Assembly (NCBI GenBank): GCA_947179485.1
Contig: OX359246.1
Location: forward strand, 14,570,001-14,634,000
Direction: 5' to 3'
Source: Allacma fusca
Lineage: Eukaryota > Arthropoda > Collembola > Symphypleona > Sminthuridae
Length of the DNA: 64,000 nt
Shown: positions 1-11,645 of the stretch, one piece after another
How the letters are laid out: every line of letters begins with the position of its first letter
Numbering within the stretch: position 1 is the first letter of the stretch
The notes under the pieces: generated by a model
The model's input: only the letters and a program-made list of their open reading frames with translations
Databases searched by the model: none
Told to the model about the DNA's origin: nothing
Position numbers and translations under genes: made by a program

Positions 1-3000
1 GCAACAGCATTAAACATGTTCGCCACCGAAAATATTACAAAGTACAATTGAGCTCCTAAAGCCCAATATCCAAAACTTTCATTGAATAATTTCTGAATGA
101 TTTTGAGCTCGTGATACCAATGAAAGATTCCTTCGTTTGTCATGGCGGTTTTGGGATTCCATGTTAATGATGTCACTCTATTTTGAAACATCGAAAATAT
201 AACAATAATAATTATGACCCACAGACGTTTACGCTGTATTTAAATTACAATAAATTATTATTCCATTGTACCTCAATCCCTTTATTACTGGGAGCACTGC
301 TTCCACGTAGCAGATGACAGTAACCATGTTAAATATGGGCGTGAAGTATTGCACAATGTTAATGTAGCCGATCAAAGCAGTGTGGAGTAGAATGATGCCC
401 TTTTTTAGCTTCTTGGGTTGTAATGCCATGGATGTGAAGTACATGGGTGCCTCCGGACGTTTCAGAGCTCCTAATGTGTTTCCCAGAGCGAACAGTGTCG
501 AAGGTATCATTACAAGGGAAATCATTCGGCTCAATTTTTTGTCACTTTTATTGGATCCCCGCTTAGTTTTTCCCAAGCCATTGCGTAATTTGTCTTTCGA
601 TTCTGTGAAGAACACAACTAGATATTTAATATTTACGTAATTGTAAAGGGAAATATGTCACCACAAGTACTTTGCAAAGCAGTACACAGTACTGGAAACA
701 TTTGACTACTATATACATAGGTACCTTACTGTATGCATATTATCCTTAGTGTTTCTTGTAGGCCTCCGCTCATGTACAACTCAGACATGAATGTTTCATG
801 TGTGACTCATGTCTCAACTCATGTTCATGTATCGGATTATCAAATCACAGACCATTCATGTGTATTTAAAACATACTTGACATCATACATGATTTGTCAA
901 GTCATGTCTTATGTCATGTGCAGGTTACCATGAAAACATGAAGTTGATTTCATGTACACTTTCATGTTAACAAAATCAGAAGACATGAACTCAAGCTCAA
1001 AAACACGAATATTTTCATGTCACCATAAGGTATGGAAGTAATCGCTAAATCGTTGTCATGTCGCTCTTTTCCTTGCGCGTATGGAGCGGGAAACCTGAAT
1101 CAGGTGACGATTATTGCTGATATGAGGCACAGATGGGCACCCTCACGAGGGATGAGGCATTGATGGCCCTCTGCCTCATCTCTCCTAAAATATAAGCATG
1201 ATGGAGAGTACAAGCTTAACATGAATGCACTCATTAAAATGAGGCTGAGGGGCAAAAGCGGTCTGTAAATGAGGACGATGGGGAGTGCTATTGATGCCCT
1301 CATTTGGAAAAAATTGGAAAAATTGAGTACAAAAATATTCCAACATTATAACGACACGCAAATCTGCGCAAATTATGTCCTATATTGTCAAGTCATTTCC
1401 AAAGTGCAAAAAATTAACGGATCAGCATGGTGATCCATTTCTTGACATCCCAAATTTACCCCATTTCCTTCTTTCTACATTTGTATAAGTAAGTCAAAAT
1501 TTTACAAATACAAAACAATATTAGTTTTGTATTATATTTATTTTAAATGCTTAATATGGAAGCCCGTTACAAATCAATTATTTTAATGACACTAAATAAG
1601 AACAATTCACGTCGGGAGTGGCACTCACGTTAACGAGGGAGAGGGCTGTGTTTTATAAATTGGTGCTCACGAGAGAGAGAGTGTGAGGGCCATCTGGTAG
1701 ATGTCGCGCGAGGGTTTGTGAGGGAGGGCATGACCGCATATTATGACTCCCTCGTGAGGGGAGGGCGAGGGTTGACTTAATGCCCATGCATGATATGAGG
1801 TAGAAGACTACGTGTTATCCTCTCTACTAAATTGAGAGAGTTGATAGTGAAAGTGATGGTAAGATTCAAATATTCGCGCGCGAGCTCTGCGGCAATATTC
1901 GCGCACTCTAGATGTATCGACAACCATAGTGCAATGCTCGTTCCATTTAAACCATACCAGTCATTTTAAGTTGTAGAATTTACCACTTTTACTACTACGG
2001 AAAAAGAAGGATCAAATATGAGAGAATCAGCTCCAATAAGTAGCAGTATGTATCAATAGATGAGTAATGCGAATTTTATTTCATGTCATCATGTTCATGT
2101 ACATGTTCATGTCCAGTTCATGTACTTGAAATTTTCACTTTTCATGTTCATGTAAATGTCATGTTCAAGTTTACTTTATTCACATGAAATAAAAGTCAAG
2201 TATTCGTTTAGAGTGACATGGTTTAATTCGGGTGATTTTGAAAATAACTCATGTAAAACATGAAAATTCATGTTCATGTTCATTTTCATGTTCATGTTTA
2301 AGGAAAATGTACATGTGCGGAGGCCTAGTTTCTTGTGAATTGCAAGTTAGCCGCAATTACTAATTGAACTTGCAAATTCGGTTCAATTGGGGTAATTGGA
2401 CACCAGAAAATTGCAATTGTCGGTGCAAGTGCAATTTCTATCTACTTAAATTGCAATAATTACAAAAGCAATAAATACTCGCAATTACCGGTTAAGCACA
2501 ACTGAAATTACAAGAAATTCAATTGCATTTACAAGTGCTTGCACTGCAAAAAATGTTTGCAATTTTAAAAATACTTATCAATTTAATTGTAACTTCCAAC
2601 CGTTTCGAATTTGAAATTCCACGAAATGCATCAATAAGTCATTTGGCTCTAATAACTGTAATGTACTATATAATAATCACGAGTATTATCTCAACGAGTA
2701 TAGTTACTACACAATTCGGTTTTCGACTTTTATGTCTCATTGCCGAGGCAAAATAGTTTCTTTAGAAATTATATCCAGATGTTTTTCCAACTGCCTTACC
2801 AACTTGTTGACTAATTGCAAGTTCAACTTGTCAATTAGGTTATTCGCATATTGACATATTTTAGCAAGTGCCAGCTATGGCATTACTGACACTTGCATTA
2901 TCAATTATATTGTAACTGCAAGTTCGGGTATTCCCAATCTTTGCACCGACAGAAACACTAATTCTAATTTAAGAAAAATTAACCAGTGTAAGCAAGGAGA

Positions 3001-3562
3001 CATTTCTGGTCATTGTAAAAGACAAGTACTGTTACAAGAGGTCTTGTGCGGTCAGAGTACAAATTTTACGAGTATTTTACCGATGCTATTATGAATCATT
3101 TTATAACCTATAGAGCCGGGTATAATTTCAGGACTAACTTGACCATGTGTGATTTTGAAAATTTAAAAGCGTCAAATTAAGAAACAATAGATTACCGTGA
3201 AATGTGTTCGTGAGGTGAACGAAGCTGTTGACAAGCATAGGGAAATTCTGACAGTAGGCAACTGTATTGATGACATTGAAACCCATCCCAAGGAAAGATG
3301 TGATCATGTACAGCAAATGAAATTTCGGGCTTGTGGGCAATCTAGTACTTTGGGCAATGCCAAAGGACCTTACAATCAAAAATATTTGGTACAGCGCCAT
3401 GCAAAGTAACTGAAGAGAGTATTTTGTCGTGGACCAAAACGTTTTCTTCTTTATAAATTTTTTGGCTCTCTTATCCCAAACCCATTTGTAGGGGAAGAGG
3501 TTGATTGCGCTGGAGAAGCGGATGATTCCTTTGTAATATTTCAAAGATGACTCTCCAAGCAT
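1..3562 (-). CDS. Gustatory-receptor-like 7TM protein GR1 (3' partial)
   Basis: Exon 1 is 3196-3562, exon 2 is 272-602 and exon 3 starts at 177 and runs off the window. Exons 1 and 2 have exactly the lengths (367 and 331 nt) and splice phases of GR2 at 38405-40025, with GT donors and AG acceptors. The protein starts MLGESSLKYYKG and has hydrophobic helices in exon 1, exon 2 and the visible part of exon 3, as expected of a divergent arthropod gustatory-receptor channel subunit in the membrane of chemosensory neurons. No stop or frameshift is visible. Intron 1 is 2593 bp against 370 bp in GR2, because of nested hAT elements at 747-2960. The conserved C-terminal TM7 and TY motif lie outside the window, so family assignment rests on GR2. 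Ligand is unknown. Confidence 0.75.
759..2327. mobile_element. hAT non-autonomous element, CATGTTCATGT-word type
   Basis: Imperfect terminal inverted repeats TAGGCCTCCGCTCATGTAC and its complement with one or two changes. The 8-bp target duplication GTTTCTTG (751-758 and 2328-2335) is perfect. It inserted 12 bp inside the left end of the 747-2960 element. Both arms (770-1020 and 2080-2310) consist of degenerate repeats of CATGTTCATGTA. There is no transposase; it is 1569 bp including a further nested element at 1128-1792. Confidence 0.9.
1128..1792. mobile_element. hAT non-autonomous element, innermost, CAAAGATGGGCA-type ends
   Basis: Left end CACAGATGGGCA and right end TGCCCATGCATG, about 9 of 12 positions paired. 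Perfect 8-bp target duplication ATATGAGG (1120-1127 and 1793-1800). Arms are rich in CTCACGAGGG and GATGAGG words. Length is 665 bp. The ends resemble those of the elements at 24925, 33566 and 56034. Confidence 0.82.
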
Positions 3563-4119
3563 TTTGGAGTTGATATTTCCAAAGTGTTAAACGTTGGAAG
3601 GAAGTTCTAGAACTGGAGATCTGTCGGACATGTGGCAAAAGCTCATACTACCGACAGTATTGCACTTGTAAGCGCAATATGATTTTAATATTTCAGAGCG
3701 TGTCTATGTTATTAAATGATAATAACCGGATTCATTCATGTATTATTTTAGCCTCTCCAACGACAATGTACATATGGTGTCAGGACTTCACACATAAAAT
3801 AATAAAATAATAATGTTTTTATACTCCGACTTCTACCTTTAAAGTCTTGTAGTGTTTTTGTACAGAAATAATAAATTACAGGTTTTAATCAGTCTCTTTC
3901 TCTTGTCTCTTGTTAATAAAATATGAAAAGCTAAAGCTCTTTAATTACTATTGTCGAGTAACTGAGCAAGTGTTGTATCGACCCACGTAAAGCATTCACC
4001 CAATTGTAAAAGTTGCAATACACATTCCGAGGTTTAATATAAATTTACCGTCAGAGGTATTTCCTTATAACCAAACCATATGGTAATGAACTACTGTAAT
4101 GTAAAAATATAATTGATGT

Positions 4120-4380
4120 TAGGAAACTTTTAAATTGAAATTTGAAACTGAATTTTTGAAGTTTGTGACTGGTTTGAGTTACTCGAATTTCCATCAATGA
4201 TAATGAATCACACTTAACTTGTCCAACAATACAGGGAAATTGTAGGGAGAGTTGAAGAACTAGGGTAATTTTCAAATCAGCCGTAAAACTGAAAAATTTA
4301 CAGACGCCTTTCATCTCAAATGTAGACTTCAGTATATTTCTAGGGACATTTTGACAGCTTTCCAAAATTTCTATTTAAAT
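4120..4380 (-). pseudogene. Dead copy of the Cys-rich secreted-protein gene
   Basis: Matches the first third of the gene at 41148-41783 (the stretches DLKITLVLQLSLQFPCIVGQ-like and SLSL are still readable). The start codon position reads ATA instead of ATG, one base is missing near 4194 (CCATCAATG where the intact copy has CCATCCAATG), which shifts the frame, and the Cys-rich C-terminal two thirds are absent. It belongs to copy A of the duplication next to GR1. Confidence 0.75.
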
Positions 4381-5574
4381 CCCGTAGGGATCAAATACTT
4401 TTGCGTGTCAGTTGTCATCTCATGCTGTCATTTTTTTAATAATACTTGTATATGACTATCAAATTCACTTCAATTTATCTGTTTATATTACAAGTCAAAA
4501 TTTGCAGTTTATTGTTTGACTGGATGAGGGTTTTGATGCACAATCAAATTTTTAATTACTGCTTCAATACGAGAACACAATAAACCAGGTTATTGCAACT
4601 TTAAATAATTACAAATGTTAGTATGTGCAATTTTTAATTCGTGCTTAGTGCAGAAAAACGCAATCTACGCAAATGATTTTGACACTTTAAAATATCTAAT
4701 TTATTGAAAAATCCCTTTGAAACGTGCAGGAAAATATGACACAATGCAACTAACTTGCAAATCTTTATGAATGAACTTCTTGGCTCTAGGTGACATTTGA
4801 ACAAATTATACGGGAGTTATTTTAACAAGCATAAATTTTAACCTGGTCATTATAAGTTAAATTCACTAATTTAGCATAATTACATTTATTCCATTAAAAT
4901 TTTGGAGGTATTGCTTTCCTTTTCAAACCCATCATTCTCTCCACACTTTGCCATTCCGATCAGATTTTTCGTGATACAAATTTTGGAATTGGAAAACGTT
5001 TTATGGCGTCAAAATTAATCCTGAGTGTCACTACTGTTGTTTTAGCTGAAGTCAGTGTGTATTGGTGTCATTAATTGGGAAATTAATTCAGTCAAATTCA
5101 AGAATCTTGAATGAATGAATCATATTGTTGCGACAGGTGCTATGGCTCCATGGTAACATGTTGTTCTTTACAATATGCTGAAGCAAAATTAATGAGCACA
5201 GTTTCATTTAGCGGAGTGTACATTTGAAAACATGCAATTATTACAAGAGGGAAATTGTGCTACTTTTAAGTGCTCAAATGAGGAATTGTACTGTACTTGA
5301 AACATTAATTCTCAACTTTGCTTTGTTTACAAACTTCGATCTCTTGAAATCTGTGTTTACGGAATTAAATAAATTGAAGTGCTTGTTACCCCAAACTCCT
5401 GTAGTAATATTTCCATTTAGACTTTTTGCTGCAAATAATCTGAGTTGAGTTTAATTCTGACTTTTAGTGAGTACAGTCACATCTCAAATTAGCTCCTAGA
5501 AATATCCTGTATAACAAAAATAATTAAAATACCAGTGAAGTGAGCAAGAGCAAATGTAAGTGCAAATGTTAAAT
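4381..5574. other. Intergenic, no gene seen
   Basis: Up to about 4930 this is the upstream flank shared with 41800-42360. Beyond that it is AT-rich unique-looking DNA. Short open frames (for example 5224-5448) have no recognisable motif. Confidence 0.6.
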
Positions 5575-5955
5575 ATGCAAGGCAAAAGAGAGCTCACAAT
5601 CAGTCATACTACCCGTGATAAATCAAATACTAGTGTTGATAAGCTCATACCAAAACCTACGAAAAAGTCCAAAAACATGGAAGTTGCTAATAGTGAACTT
5701 AAAACACATTTAGGGTTATAGTGTTCCACACTTGTCGAGAGTTTAGCACCATTGAATCGATTCCATAGTTGGTGCTAAATTAGATAGAGATATTTTAAGA
5801 AGATTTCAGTAATTTAATCAAAAATGTATCCAACGAAATGTTATGAGAAATCAGTTGTGATATTTGGAGTCGATGAGGAAACAAATGAGTCTTTCAGCGA
5901 AACCCGTCTTGTGCATTGTGAAAATTATTTCCGTGTCGTAGGCGGAAACCCGTAA
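5575..5955 (+). pseudogene. LINE ORF1-like relic
   Basis: Two open pieces in a broken frame. The first (from 5575) is a basic, Lys/Ser/Thr-rich stretch beginning MQGKRELTISHTTRDK. The second (about 5838-5945) reads EKSVVIFGVDEETNESF followed by SETRLVHCENYFRV, which resembles the VIxGxxE...ET region of the RNA-binding domain in ORF1 of CR1/Jockey-type non-LTR retrotransposons. Stops lie between the pieces. Assignment is by resemblance only. Confidence 0.4.
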
Positions 5956-6039
5956 TCTAGACCCAAAATCTAGATTACATTTTAGACTTAACCAGGAGAC
6001 ACTCATTTGCTTAAACAAGGATTTCAAAGGGAGTTACGA

Positions 6040-6215
6040 GAAAACTCCGCCGGGGATTTTTACGCGGAGATATTTACGCAGAGAAAACTCCGCGGGAGAT
6101 TATTACGCCCGGGTGGAGATTATTACGCGGAGATTATTACGGGGAGGAAATTCCGCCGGAGATTTTTACGCCACGTGAGAGAAATTTACGCGGAGAGAAT
6201 TCCTTCGGAGATTAT
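6040..6215. repeat. Degenerate tandem repeat, GGAGATTATTACGCG type
   Basis: About nine imperfect copies of a unit near 15-20 bp built on GGAGATTATTACGC and AACTCCGCGGG. It is GC-richer than its surroundings. It looks like one arm of a word-array transposon, but no paired terminal repeat was found. Confidence 0.6.
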
Positions 6216-6244
6216 TAATATTTTCTGTAGAATATTGTGAGACA

Positions 6245-6430
6245 CTGCCAGTACTAGTGCTGTCCATGGTAACATGAGACACCCAGGTTTTTGGGAATAG
6301 GAACAGGAATGGGTGCGTACGGGAACACACATTTTGTTCCCAAAACACTTTGGGAACGTTTGGGAACATAGAAATTGTTCCCAAAATATAGGAACAAAAG
6401 CGGGTTTGGGAACAGGAACAAAACGTATAC
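6245..6430. repeat. Word array of GGGAACA / TGTTCCC
   Basis: The words TTTGGGAACA and TTGTTCCCAAAA repeat on both strands over about 180 bp. The composition recalls the hAT element at 13553-14419. Clear terminal repeats and a target duplication were not found, so it may be a truncated or worn element. Confidence 0.45.
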
Positions 6431-6829
6431 CTACCCGGTATTCACATGAAGTTTATAATATAAAAACCTCACAATCAAAATAATATTTTAAAAGTATGTT
6501 GCAACATATAAAATAAGTCACTCTTTCGCACGTCAATATTTAACAAAAAAATAAATTATTATTATTTAACACGTTGCAAAAATGGAATTCTCTGGAACTT
6601 AAACCCAAAATTGTAGCTCAGAAAACTCCAGTGTGCTCTTTTCCTTATTAGCTCAGCAAAAGTATATTGAAAGTGCTACTTGTCTTAGCTAATTTCAGTT
6701 ACTACTGTACTTTGCGCTGCGATAATTAATTTAATGACTGTTACTGAATTCTCATTTAAATTCGAGTAGCTACTGGTATTACAGATGGTGTGCTGTTATT
6801 TATTTTTAATAAAGTCGATCTGAAATTTG

Positions 6830-7005
6830 GCTTTTTAGAAAGTGAAACTTTCTTATAGACGAGTCTGTTCCGTCCGTCCGTCCGTCCGTCCGTCTACAAA
6901 ATCTTGTAAATCGCACAACTCAACAACAGAAAGACATACGGACATGGGACTTGTCCCAAAAAATCGGACTTACATTCTAGATGTGCCTTTTGATATTTTC
7001 CCTAA
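6830..7005. repeat. Interspersed repeat with GAAAGTGAAACTTTC and (CCGT)n
   Basis: The sequence TTTTTAGAAAGTGAAACTTTCTTAT is followed by a CCGT microsatellite (about 6869-6894) and TCTACAAAATCTTGT. A clear second copy lies at 34741-34810 and a partial one at 26122-26145; the short palindrome also occurs in the arms of the 21625-25846 element. Family unknown. This copy runs into the assembly gap. Confidence 0.7.
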
Positions 7006-7205
7006 NNNNNNNNNNNNNNNNNNNNNNNNNNNNNNNNNNNNNNNNNNNNNNNNNNNNNNNNNNNNNNNNNNNNNNNNNNNNNNNNNNNNNNNNNNNNNNN
7101 NNNNNNNNNNNNNNNNNNNNNNNNNNNNNNNNNNNNNNNNNNNNNNNNNNNNNNNNNNNNNNNNNNNNNNNNNNNNNNNNNNNNNNNNNNNNNNNNNNNN
7201 NNNNN
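7006..7205. other. Assembly gap (200 N)
   Basis: Exactly 200 unknown bases, the usual scaffold-join placeholder. Confidence 0.99.
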
Positions 7206-7247
7206 CACGACACGACGATGTTAAGCAGTGGTATCAACGCAGAGTAC
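7206..7247 (+). other. Library barcode plus SMART PCR primer left in the assembly
   Basis: Bases 7206-7221 read CACGACACGACGATGT, which I recall as one of the standard PacBio 16-mer barcodes (bc1020 from memory). Bases 7223-7247 begin AAGCAGTGGTATCAACGCAG and continue AGTAC: this is the SMART template-switch / low-input amplification primer. The pair directly abuts the gap, so the contig end here is the untrimmed end of an amplified read, not genome. Confidence 0.93.
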
Positions 7248-7420
7248 TAGATGAAGAGAGTCGACATGCGAAGTTCAAAGGGGAAAGTCCCGGGAGCTAG
7301 TGTCAGCTTGTATTTCAATGCGGATGTTTCAAAACTACTGTTGTTTGTGAATTAAAAACTGTTGACAAAACTGCCATTAAAATACAACCGACAAGGTTTG
7401 ATTTGACAACAGGTCAACTC

Positions 7421-8578
7421 ATAGGGTTCCCACTTTTTTGAAACGTAATTCCGGGACAAAATAATTTTAAATTTTGTTTACGCATTTCTACACGATTCCT
7501 AATTGTATTTTTCAGCCTTTTTTGCATCTAATAACATTTTGTTTTCCGGTTTGTTCAAACAAGAAACCAATTCACATCATGAAAAGGGCACATTAAGCCT
7601 GCCTTCACAAGTTTTGTTGACATTAAGTTTCTCTCGGCTGTCCAAACTTTCTTCATTAGGCTGAAACAACTTTCTACAAAATCGTTGCTAACAGGAATTA
7701 TCTGTAATATCACAAACGATACAAGCTGAAGTAGTTCCGGATATCGATCTTTCTTAAAAAACTCAGCCCACTTTGCACGGACCGATCTCACGATCCCCGA
7801 ACACAATCAAAAACTCAGGTTTGACGAAGTTAGCAAAATTCATTGTACAGCTGGTACTTGTTTAACTTAATATCGAGTGCAACGGAAATATTTAGTAAAA
7901 AAGCCATGGATAGTAACAATTCCTCTGATTTCAAATTTAGTAGTTCCATTTTCAAAAAAATTAGTACCACTGAACTCAAAATGTCAGCTTAAATAGGTCT
8001 GCAGTGATTTCAAAAAATGCAAAGCTTCCTGTTCAAAGCGCTTTTTTGTGTTGCGCGGGTAAAGTTTTCCGAAATGCATTAACGCTACTTCAGTAAAATT
8101 TATCGTTATATTGGTTTACACAACTTTCCAGAAGAGATTTCATTATGGCGTAAACTTCCGTAGAAGTACAGTCATAACACTCCAACATTAAAATGGGCGA
8201 ATTCATTTATTGTAAAATACTGTGCGCAATACATACTTAACATTTGTGCAGGCATTTTACTTTCGCGGCATCTTCATTGGTGTTATGACATACAACCTTG
8301 CGAATAACAACAGGGCAGTCACTTTGTTCCTTTAAAAGAAAATATGACTTCAAAGCTGACCTATTAGAAAGGAATCTATCCAGTGCTGGAAGTAAGGAAA
8401 GATCCACAAACACACAGAACTGTTTTAAAGAGTCTAGTCTCTGCGCAGACGAGCTGGATTCGCTAAAAACCTTTAAAACTAAGCCTTCAACATCCATTGA
8501 TAATTTGTTGTGTATAATATGATATTTGAAATTAGCAGCAACACTTGATGGATTTACTTCCTGGAATTTCGGAAACAC
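7421..8578 (-). pseudogene. hAT-family transposase relic
   Basis: Two translated pieces on the minus strand. 8578-8237 contains VEGLVLKVFSESSSSAQRLD, then SLKQFCVFVDL and LLPALDRFLSNRSALKSYF, the middle region found in a widespread class of arthropod hAT-like transposases. 7806-7555 contains FVESCFSLMKKVWTAERN followed by LMSTKLVKAGL, the C-terminal hAT dimerisation region. The DNA between them is riddled with stops and frameshifts. A possible right terminal sequence TAGGGTTCCCACTTTT lies near 7424, but no partner was found. It is one of only two traces of transposase coding in the window. Confidence 0.7.
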
Positions 8579-8671
8579 ATAATTTTGGCGAACGGGATTT
8601 ACGTTCGCATTGTTCGCGCGAGGGGTACCTTCTAAAGGTTAAAATTGCCTGCCAGGATACCTTAAATAATA

Positions 8672-8765
8672 TCCTGAAACAGAAGAAATATTGTGTATTT
8701 GCAATACGCTAATACCCATTCCGTAATAACCAGGAATTATGTGCTCTCATAAATTAAATTTTTAT
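8672..8765 (+). repeat. Dispersed repeat, copy 1
   Basis: About 90 bp (ATATCCTGAAACAG, AATACCCATTCCGTAATAA, TGTGCTCTCATAA) that recurs with about 85-90% identity by eye at 25931-26035 in the same orientation. Family unknown. Confidence 0.7.
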
Positions 8766-10666
8766 ATCCTGCAAGCAGTGTCAAAGTAGGTGCTATATAT
8801 GTATATACCTCATTATCCAAGGAGAAATAGACTACTTAATTAGAATGATGAACCACCAAAGGGATTAATAATCCTAGTAATATAGTAACGTTTGAACTCC
8901 ACGCTACTAATAAAGCTAATCATGCAAAAGAAGAGTGATTCCAAACCAAAAATAATATGCTCAGCATTCATTTACGTACAAACAAATTATACATAATTAC
9001 AGCAATACAAGACAATGTCAGTATGCACGTTGACAGAGCATTTAGCAGTAGCTTTTAAATGACGTATTAATGACCGAGATACAATATCCGGTAAAAATTT
9101 CCGGAATCAGGTTTTTTTACAATTTTGAGTGCCAGTTGAAATGATTTTGAATTTTTTCATTTTATTACACAATTTTTACGGAATTTTTGTAAACTTTTAG
9201 GAAATTAGAAAACAAACAACTAGAAAATGTGCAGCTTAATTAAATTAGTAGGCAACTCCCTTATTTTGATTACACGGTAGGTATACAGTAAATTGCAATA
9301 GTCATCAGTAATTATTAACTCTTAGTATCAGATCATTGCTATCAGCTTATGTGAATATTTTTGGCTGCAAATTCCTTTTGTTTCTCATAATTCAACCAAA
9401 GACATATACATAATTTTGTATGTACATACCTTAAAATAAGCAAGTTGGTTCATATTTATTATGAATAATTTCTGTTTACCAACTATAATTACTAACTATG
9501 AATGAGGGTAATTCAAACAGTTCATTTAATTTTACTTAGGGTTGGGTCTGAAGGCACTTTTGTATTTACTTCAGCTGAATTGTTGCATTGTTTTAATGAC
9601 AAAACATGTAGGGATAAAAACATGTTGAGTTCTAAAAAATTAAATTAGTAACCCATTTGATACTCGAGTCCATTGATAAATCAGGTGCAAAAAATGCTCA
9701 ACAGAACGGCTATCCATCATGCTTATCATTTCATTACTTATCGTATTCCATACTGATATCTTCATTCTAATACTTTGCAACTGCAAATAAACACTTCAAT
9801 TTGGTGTTTGAGCTTCGTAACAATATATACCTCAATATTCCAGACGTCCGATAAAAGAATATCAGCTCTTTTGGACAAGAGTATGTGGACGCGTTACCAA
9901 TTTTTACATTTTTAATGTTCCTCTAATATTTTTAGCCTCGCCATCATAAAAGTCCAATTCTGCTTCTTTTTGGGATGCTTGAAAAAAGAGAGTTTGCATA
10001 CTTTGTGATACTTACTGATAACAAGCTGCAAATTAAGGATTATAATTATTAATATTTAACATAACGAGTTTAAATCAGTCCGATTAGTCGTTCATGTCCT
10101 CACCTGGGACAACCTAAAGTTAAATACGTCTGAAACTTTGTCAAGCATTTCAGCAAAACGGTTTCTGGAACCACTGTCATCTTTGAAGGTATATATTTAC
10201 ATACTTCACTCAATCTGAAACTTTTAACTGACTCACATATAAGACATTAAAATATTGCTTGTAACAGCATTAAGAGTAACTACCTCTTGGAACCGTGGAA
10301 CCGACGGAATTTTCGTCTTTTCAACTTCAGTGAACACAGATCAGATTCAAACAATCGGGGAAATGGGAAACTGCCTATCAAAGAGGTAATTTCAATTAAC
10401 AGTGTCAAAATTCTTGGTTGATGGCTATACAAATAAATGACTAATTAAAATTAATTTCTACATTGGAAAATACTTGATTCCGGATTTGGTGGAATATGAC
10501 ACATTTCCTTTTGTAGGCAATTTAAATTCGAACAGTAATGATTTAAAGGGTTGCAGAAAGTCAAGGAAATAACAAATGCTTACCTTAATGAATTTTTACT
10601 ACACTAGTGATACAGTATTTAAAGGGTACTGTAAAACATTTTTATGACCCTCCATTGTCCAAAGAA
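8766..10666. other. Intergenic, no gene seen
   Basis: AT-rich DNA without recognisable coding, RNA or terminal-repeat structure. Confidence 0.55.
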
Positions 10667-10674
10667 GGGTAAAG

Positions 10675-11637
10675 CAGGGACGGGAATTCGAATTCGAATC
10701 GGAATTAGAATCGGAATTATATTCAAAAAATTCGGGTATCCGAATCGATATTAGAATCGGAAAACAAGTCACCACGGTATTTGTATCCGAAATTGGATTA
10801 GAATAAAAACAAGGGTATTCGAATCGGTATTCGAATGTTTTTTAACGAATTACGATTCCAATAAAGTATCGATTTCATTGGGTTTTATACTGTCACGTGC
10901 GAGAAAATGTTCATAGGTAGCATTTTTTGAAAGCCGCACATGCAATTATAAAACCCAAAGGGCAAGTAACGAACGTTTGGTAAACGAAAAGTGTATGGTT
11001 GGTAATGGGCAAAGAATTAAAGCCCTTTTAGTAAAAATTCCTACAATAGGATGAGATAGCCGCATGGTGCAGGTCTTACAGAACGATCAAGTGAATCAAG
11101 TTTCTTCTTTCTTAAATCTTGTTCTCATCATGGGATGCGTAAAACTAATTCCGTTGAAGTGCATTTTAGTTACCATGTGTTATCAAACAAATCGATTTGC
11201 AAATATATACTGTCAGAAAAAACTAACCGGAAAAGTAGTTAGACAGCTTAACAGATTACTCCGAATTTTTAAAAAATGTTATTGGATCAATCCTTGCTTT
11301 TCTAGTTACTGAAATTTCAGTTGAGCGTGTGTTTTCTGCGCTTAAATTTATATTAAATGATTACGTGGTAATGTATAGATGCAAAAACGCTTAATGTGTT
11401 ATGTATTGCTTATTTTTTTGCGATTAAATTGTTCTTTTAAATAAATTCCCGTAAATTGTACGAATATCCGAAAAGTATTTGAATCGGAATTCAAATTCAG
11501 CAAGTATTCAAATATATTGGAATCCGTATCGGAATTCAAATTTTTAAGTATTATTAAAAATAATTAAAATTGAAATCGAAACTAGAAAGTATTCGAATCC
11601 GAATTTAAATCCGTATTTTTCCGATATCCCGTCCCTG
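10675..11637. mobile_element. hAT element, GAATTCGAATCGG-word type, with transposase remnant
   Basis: Ends CAGGGACGGG and CCCGTCCCTG, with a perfect 8-bp target duplication GGGTAAAG (10667-10674 and 11638-11645). Both arms are degenerate arrays of GAATTCGAATCGGTATTCG. Between the arms, plus-strand DNA near 11310-11370 encodes EISVERVFSALKFILND, the signature of the hAT C-terminal dimerisation domain, so this 963-bp element is an internally deleted descendant of an autonomous hAT. Confidence 0.92.
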
Positions 11638-11645
11638 GGGTAAAG

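Larger units (their letters stand above)
747..2960. mobile_element. hAT-like non-autonomous element (outer of three nested)
   Basis: Terminal inverted repeats TAGTGTTTCT at 747 and AGAAACACTA ending at 2960. Flanking 8-mers are ATTATCCT and ATTCTAAT; the paralogous intron of GR2 holds the uninterrupted site ATTCTCGT, which matches each flank at 6 of 8 positions. Its surviving arm (2336-2960) is full of degenerate words such as TTGCAATT, AACTTGCAA and GCAATTAC. There is no transposase. The worn target duplication suggests it is the oldest of the three. Confidence 0.7.
1..4930. repeat. Segmental duplication, copy A
   Basis: This block aligns collinearly, in the same orientation, with 38687-42360. 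Both carry a gustatory-receptor-like gene followed upstream by a Cys-rich secreted-protein gene, and intergenic DNA outside the genes is also recognisably the same, for example the stretch around 3955-3995 against 40430-40470. Similarity fades near 4930. The first base of the window matches about 38687, so copy A continues to the left beyond the window. Copy A has gained transposons in the receptor intron and lost most of the secreted-protein gene. Confidence 0.85.

Noticed and set aside
6842-7300. Frames spanning the run of N
   Set aside because: They read through the assembly gap and the adaptor; not biological.
7006-8578. A CRISPR array, prophage or bacterial insertion sequence anywhere in the window
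   Set aside because: Introns, eukaryotic transposons and animal gene families throughout; repeats lack the regular spacer pattern of CRISPR.
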